DNA of 8,849 nt. Source: Sediminibacterium sp. GTDB lineage: Bacteria > Bacteroidota > Bacteroidia > Chitinophagales > Chitinophagaceae. This document shows, piece by piece, positions 6,548 to 8,849 of this stretch (the first letter of the stretch is position 1; each line of letters begins with the position of its first letter). The position numbers and the translations under genes were made by a program. Where the stretch lies: positions 1 to 8,849 of the forward strand of contig JAURIP010000051.1 of NCBI GenBank assembly GCA_030832695.1, written 5' to 3'. A model generated the notes under the pieces. That model made no database searches, was not told the origin of the DNA, and saw only the letters and a program-made list of their open reading frames with translations.

Positions 6548-7051
6548 TTACTCGTATTTGTATGGTTCATTATTATAAATCATTTGTCTAACATTCTCTA
6601 AAACTCTTTTCATATAAGTTTTCCAAAATATTTTTGCAAACAACCAATTTAGAGGATAGTATAAAGGATTGGTAGAATGTAATATATAAGTATACTCAAC
6701 CAAAATATTATTCTTTTCTATTTCAGTAGTTTTCCACTCAGCTTCAAATTTGTAAAAACCTACCATCCTAGACTGAAAATTGTCAACTTGAAATTTCCAA
6801 AATTCATTTTCAACACGGTCATTTATTTTGTCCATCGATACAAATCCACCTTTTTGAACTAGTGATTTTGCAGCATACACTTTTTTGCATGAACCAATTT
6901 GCCCCCAATTTTCATCTTGGGTTACGTGTGTTATTTTAGGCATTAGTCCATAACCAGTATGTATTTTTGAAACATCACACAGTAGAGGCGTTTTAAATGC
7001 ACGTTCCAGAGTGCAATTGTAGTTCGTGGAAAGTTTTACTTTAATTCTCAT
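6548..7051 (-). CDS. SRPBCC (START-like) fold protein
   Basis: The protein has 167 residues and no signal peptide or membrane segment, so it is probably cytoplasmic. The N-terminal MRIKVKLSTNYNCTLERAFKTPLLCDVSKI has the beta-strand plus helix pattern of polyketide-cyclase/SRPBCC proteins (a strand, then a phrase of the type 'ERAF..'). The middle has VENEFWKFQVDNF and FYKFEAEWKTTEIEKNNILVEYTYIL, the repeated antiparallel strands of the fold. The end, IFWKTYMKRVLENVRQMI, fits the long C-terminal helix that covers the hydrophobic cavity. Such proteins bind small hydrophobic ligands; none can be named. ATG 7051 is the only reasonable start. It follows an A-rich leader and lies directly behind a terminator-like hairpin (7067-7092). 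The gene sits between two repeat clusters. Confidence 0.75.
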   Translation of the reverse strand: MRIKVKLSTNYNCTLERAFKTPLLCDVSKIHTGYGLMPKITHVTQDENWGQIGSCKKVYAAKSLVQKGGFVSMDKINDRVENEFWKFQVDNFQSRMVGFYKFEAEWKTTEIEKNNILVEYTYILHSTNPLYYPLNWLFAKIFWKTYMKRVLENVRQMIYNNEPYKYE

Positions 7052-7066
7052 TTTTTATAAAAATAA

Positions 7067-7092
7067 AAAAGATTTCCCATTTGAGAAGTTCT
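7067..7092 (-). terminator. Degraded terminator hairpin of repeat unit e, just upstream of the SRPBCC gene
   Basis: It aligns with the hairpins at 6436-6461 and 7184-7209, sharing CCATTTGA in the loop. The stem here has a G-T pair and an extra base, so it is weaker. On the minus strand it is followed by TTTTTTATTTTT and then the SRPBCC start, only 15 bases from its edge. It may be leaky or regulatory; this is inference. Confidence 0.45.
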
Positions 7093-7094
7093 TT

Positions 7095-7173
7095 TAGCGA
7101 GAGGGAGATTTGAACCTGCCTGCGGCAAGGCAGGCTCCCGTCCGCCGCGGCGGATATGAATCCACGCATTAAC
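7095..7173 (-). repeat. Composite repeat unit e: tRNA-like T-arm with nested palindromes
   Basis: AGCGAGA (7096-7102) is the acceptor-like strand. GGGAG (7103-7107) and CTCCC (7135-7139) form a T-stem with loop ATTTGAA (7108-7114), and a 20-base insert (7115-7134) between loop and closing strand folds as CCTGCC/GGCAGG. Next come the perfect palindrome TCCGCCGCGGCGGA (7141-7154) and ATATGAATCCACGCATTAAC (7154-7173), the same end as units b and c. Its stem sequence differs from unit c while pairing is kept. Confidence 0.75.
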
Positions 7174-7183
7174 ATAAAACAAA

Positions 7184-7209
7184 AAAAACTTCTCATTTGA
7201 GAAGTCTTT
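7184..7209 (-). terminator. Terminator hairpin of repeat unit f
   Basis: ACTTCTC (7188-7194) pairs perfectly with GAGAAGT (7199-7205) around ATTT, with flanking A and T runs adding pairs. On the minus strand the stem is followed by eight Ts. It could end transcripts of the 7390-8230 lipoprotein unit. Confidence 0.65.
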
Positions 7210-7273
7210 GTAGCGAGACCGGATTGCCAATGCTGCGCATTGTCATCTCCTGAATGGTTGCCTCAGGGTTATG
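7210..7273 (-). repeat. Composite repeat unit f, with different hairpins in place of the T-arm
   Basis: GTAGCGAGACCGG (7210-7222) gives the acceptor-like strand and the first T-stem strand, the same string as the lone tail at 1859-1869. The T-loop and palindromes of the other units are replaced by two hairpins: CAATGC/GCATTG (7228-7242) and CCTGA/TCAGG (7249-7267). The unit abuts the 108-bp element at 7274. Confidence 0.6.
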
Positions 7274-7381
7274 AAGATTTTTTGAGAAAATGAAGGCGTT
7301 GACTTGTAATAAGTTATGTTTTCACAAAACGGAAAACGACCGATTTTAACCGATTTCAGGGGGTGTTTTCCTCACGCAGTG
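7274..7381. repeat. 108-bp dispersed element, copy 1
   Basis: This matches 8276-8383 without gaps, with 9 mismatches in 108 positions; the last 33 bases are identical. TGAGAAAA near the left end and TTTTCCTCA near the right end form an imperfect inverted repeat. ACCGATTT occurs twice, 10 bases apart. It ends 8 bases behind the stop codon of the 7390-7761 gene on the minus strand. No protein is likely: in the open plus frame every difference between copies changes the amino acid. Confidence 0.8.
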
Positions 7382-7389
7382 GTTATTAA

Positions 7390-7761
7390 TTATTTATTAC
7401 AGATTTCTATATATATCATTTTATTTGGAGTTGGACTATATGCCATACATTGAGCGCAAGTTTGGGGTATTGGATTCTTAGGGATAGTAAAATAAAATTC
7501 ATCCCCTTCTTTTATAGTAGAAGGAAAAGTGCAAATACTTTCTAAACGAAAAACATTTTGATAGGTAGTATTGGTTGATGGATTTTGCCAACTACTTTCA
7601 TACAATGCCTTATCTACATCACCCTCGGTTATTTGAATTACATAATTCATACAAATCCCTTTCAACACTAACTTGCCTTTAAAGCAAGCTACTGACGTAT
7701 TATTTGACTTATTGCAAGAGATGTTTAAAAGAATAAAAAAACCGACTAAGTATTTTATCAT
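7390..7761 (-). CDS. Small Cys-containing lipoprotein of unknown function
   Basis: The protein has 123 residues from ATG 7761. The frame stays open to 7887, but a start above 7786 would overlap the upstream gene and add a non-signal leader; from 7761 the product opens with MIKYLVGFFILLNISC, a short lipoprotein-type signal with a weak lipobox (Cys16). The mature part has cysteines in ACFKGK, GICMNY, ESICTF, a CAQC pair and EICNK. This suggests structural disulfides or metal binding. The stretch VFRLESICTFPSTIKEGDEFYFTI looks like a small beta-barrel segment. I recognise no domain. It begins 25 bases after the DUF6174 gene, so they are probably one operon of cell-envelope lipoproteins. Confidence 0.75.
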   Translation of the reverse strand: MIKYLVGFFILLNISCNKSNNTSVACFKGKLVLKGICMNYVIQITEGDVDKALYESSWQNPSTNTTYQNVFRLESICTFPSTIKEGDEFYFTIPKNPIPQTCAQCMAYSPTPNKMIYIEICNK

Positions 7762-7786
7762 CTTTGTTGGTATGAATATATTTTTA

Positions 7787-8230
7787 TTATAATGCTTTAA
7801 AGGAAGTAATCTCATAACCAATTTCTTCATCTGCAATCTGCTTATTGAAATCAAAATATATATTTTTTGGATAATAAAAGATTTCATTATAATCTAAAGA
7901 ATGCTGATAGGGATTTTTAGCTAAACTACTAATTATGAAATCAAATAATTCATTGATGGTTAGAATTGGCCCAGTTTTAGTTGAATCATATGGCAGATTA
8001 TTCACTGTCTTGATTTTATCATTCTCTACAACAATAAGATGCGGACCAACTCTTCCTTGAAGACAATAACAGGATATTTTCATGGTCATTTCATAATTAG
8101 AAATACCCTTCTTTTTCCATAATGCCAACTGCGAAGCGGGATCTCCTTTTACTATTTGAATTTGATCTGGATTTGATTTTACACACCCAGTTAACAAAAT
8201 TAAGAAACTAAGAAAAACTAAATTACGCAT
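7787..8230 (-). CDS. DUF6174 family lipoprotein
   Basis: The protein has 147 residues. MRNLVFLSFLILLTGC is a clear lipoprotein signal with lipobox LTGC (Cys16), which fixes the start at 8230. The mature part follows the DUF6174 pattern: a WKKKGISNYEMTMKISCYC opening with Cys54 and Cys56, a VVENDKIKTV strand, LTINELFDFIISSL (the 'T..eLF..I' helix), an YHS/DYNEIFYYPKNIYFD segment equivalent to the usual 'YD..yGyP..i..D', and ADEEIGYEITSF at the end. The family's function is not known; proteins are small, secreted and found in several phyla. It is the first gene of a unit with the 7390-7761 lipoprotein, behind a promoter candidate at 8269-8296. Confidence 0.8.
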   Translation of the reverse strand: MRNLVFLSFLILLTGCVKSNPDQIQIVKGDPASQLALWKKKGISNYEMTMKISCYCLQGRVGPHLIVVENDKIKTVNNLPYDSTKTGPILTINELFDFIISSLAKNPYQHSLDYNEIFYYPKNIYFDFNKQIADEEIGYEITSFKAL

Positions 8231-8268
8231 ACGCTATGAATTTAAATAAAGTGAACATTTCCACTATT

Positions 8269-8296
8269 CAAATTTAAGATTTTTTGAGAAAACGAA
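8269..8296 (-). promoter_or_regulatory. Promoter candidate for the DUF6174 unit, partly inside the 108-bp element
   Basis: On the minus strand, TAAATTTG (8269-8276) is a perfect match to TAnnTTTG, and TTCG (8293-8296) lies 16 bases upstream as a weak -33 box. Transcription would start near 8262, about 31 bases before ATG 8230. The -33 box and one base of the -7 box come from the repeat, the rest from flanking DNA. Confidence 0.4.
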
Positions 8297-8383
8297 GGCG
8301 TTGATTTGTAATGGGTTATGTTTTGATAAAACCGAAAACGACCGATTTGTACCGATTTCAGGGGGTGTTTTCCTCACGCAGTG
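8276..8383. repeat. 108-bp dispersed element, copy 2
   Basis: This matches 7274-7381, with 9 mismatches and the same direction; the copies are 1002 bases apart. The inverted ends are TGAGAAAAC (8285-8293) and GTTTTCCTCA (8367-8376). ACCGATTT occurs at 8341 and 8351. Unlike copy 1 it has no tRNA-tail unit beside it. The rest of the gene-free stretch 8231-8537 holds the promoter candidate and, at 8384-8537, sequence in which I see no gene, hairpin or convincing promoter. Confidence 0.8.
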
Positions 8384-8537
8384 AAGTAACAAATATCTTG
8401 TGTACTCTAGCTCCACTTACAGACGAAAGATGTAACCATAATTCGATGATTGAGTATGTTACTATTAGGAAACTAAATGGTTAAACTTCGTGTCAAATTG
8501 CAGGAAGTTGGCATTCATACTTAGTTTATCTACTTTT

Positions 8538-8849
8538 ATGAAAATGAAAAAAGCTATCATCATAGGAGCAACAAGTGGAATCGGCAAATCATTGGCTGAG
8601 TTACTATTGCACGAAGGTTTTGAAGTGGGAGTAACTGGCAGACGTGAGGAATTATTTCAATCCATAAAGATACAAGAGACCAGTAGAATTGTCTTTAAAA
8701 AAATGGATGTTCAGGATTTATTAACTTTAGAGGCAATCTGTAATGAATTGGTGAGTCAGATGGGTGGATTGGATTTATTGATTATTTCAGCAGGAATCGG
8801 CGAGGAGAATAAAAACTTAAATTTTGATGTTGAGCATAGTGTAATCAAA
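8538..8849 (+). CDS. Short-chain dehydrogenase/reductase, N-terminal part (cut by window end)
   Basis: 104 residues are visible. ATG 8538 is taken as the start (ATG 8544 is also possible, as MKMKK precedes the first strand). AIIIGATSGIGKS gives the Rossmann glycine motif at residues 10-16. VTGRRE at 32-37 ends strand beta-2 with two arginines, which would favour NADP(H). MDVQD (Asp57-Val58) contacts adenine in the family, and LIISAGIG at 81-88 is the NAG motif with Ser in place of Asn. The catalytic Ser/Tyr/Lys lie beyond the window. The substrate is unknown. It is transcribed away from the DUF6174 unit. Confidence 0.9.
   Translation, partial: MKMKKAIIIGATSGIGKSLAELLLHEGFEVGVTGRREELFQSIKIQETSRIVFKKMDVQDLLTLEAICNELVSQMGGLDLLIISAGIGEENKNLNFDVEHSVIK

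Noticed and set aside
7048..7230. Open minus-strand frame of 60 codons
   Set aside because: It is the same repeat family read in frame (units e and f), with hairpins and palindromes throughout, and no signal or domain.
6212..7273. Integron attC sites flanking single-gene cassettes
   Set aside because: The GTTRRRY / RYYYAAC core motifs do not match at the unit ends and no integron integrase is visible. Only the cassette-like layout is similar.
6212..7273. CRISPR array
   Set aside because: The repeats are too long, too divergent and too few, with internal hairpins and no regular unique spacers. No cas gene is seen.
8311..8484. Open plus-strand frame of 57 codons starting inside 108-bp copy 2
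   Set aside because: The shared part is also open in copy 1, but all seven codon differences are amino-acid-changing, there is an upstream stop in both, and the rest matches no family I know.

Overview
The window looks like a chromosome segment of an AT-rich Bacteroidota bacterium, plausibly Chitinophagaceae or a relative. The evidence is a TonB-dependent receptor followed by a DUF4249 lipoprotein, a CarboxypepD_reg-like surface protein, start codons preceded by A-rich sequence rather than Shine-Dalgarno motifs, and promoter candidates of the TTTG / TAnnTTTG type. The family-level placement is inference.

Layout. Positions 1-1817 (+): the C-terminal barrel of a TonB-dependent receptor and a DUF4249 lipoprotein, overlapping by one base, a typical outer-membrane transport pair. 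They end at a hairpin (1818-1849) shared with the convergent amidohydrolase (1925-3199, -), which has a consensus-like promoter at 3331-3360. Positions 3391-6096 (-): a two-gene unit made of a CarboxypepD_reg-like exported protein and, 21 bases downstream, a lipoprotein that combines an atypical c-type cytochrome motif (CX4CH) with a complete set of PHM/DBH-type copper ligands. Positions 6548-7051 (-): a small SRPBCC-fold protein. Positions 7390-8230 (-): two small lipoproteins, an unrecognised Cys-rich one and a DUF6174 protein, in one unit. Positions 8538-8849 (+): the N-terminal half of a short-chain dehydrogenase, cut by the window end.

The unusual part is the non-coding DNA around the SRPBCC and lipoprotein genes (6183-6507, 7055-7381, 8276-8383). 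It carries two kinds of repeat. The first is a composite unit which, read on the minus strand, looks like the 3' tail of a tRNA (T-arm plus acceptor strand) followed at once by a terminator hairpin with a T-run. In two copies GC-rich hairpins are inserted between the T-loop and the closing strand of the T-stem, with the stem itself still able to pair. The units occur as a run of three and a run of two on either side of the SRPBCC gene, and a lone tail lies at 1858-1886. The second is a 108-bp element present twice in full (99 of 108 positions identical) and once as a short fragment fused to a broken tRNA-tail unit. Two of these three lie just behind stop codons of minus-strand genes.

No complete tRNA or rRNA, CRISPR array, insertion sequence, integrase or recognised defence gene is visible.
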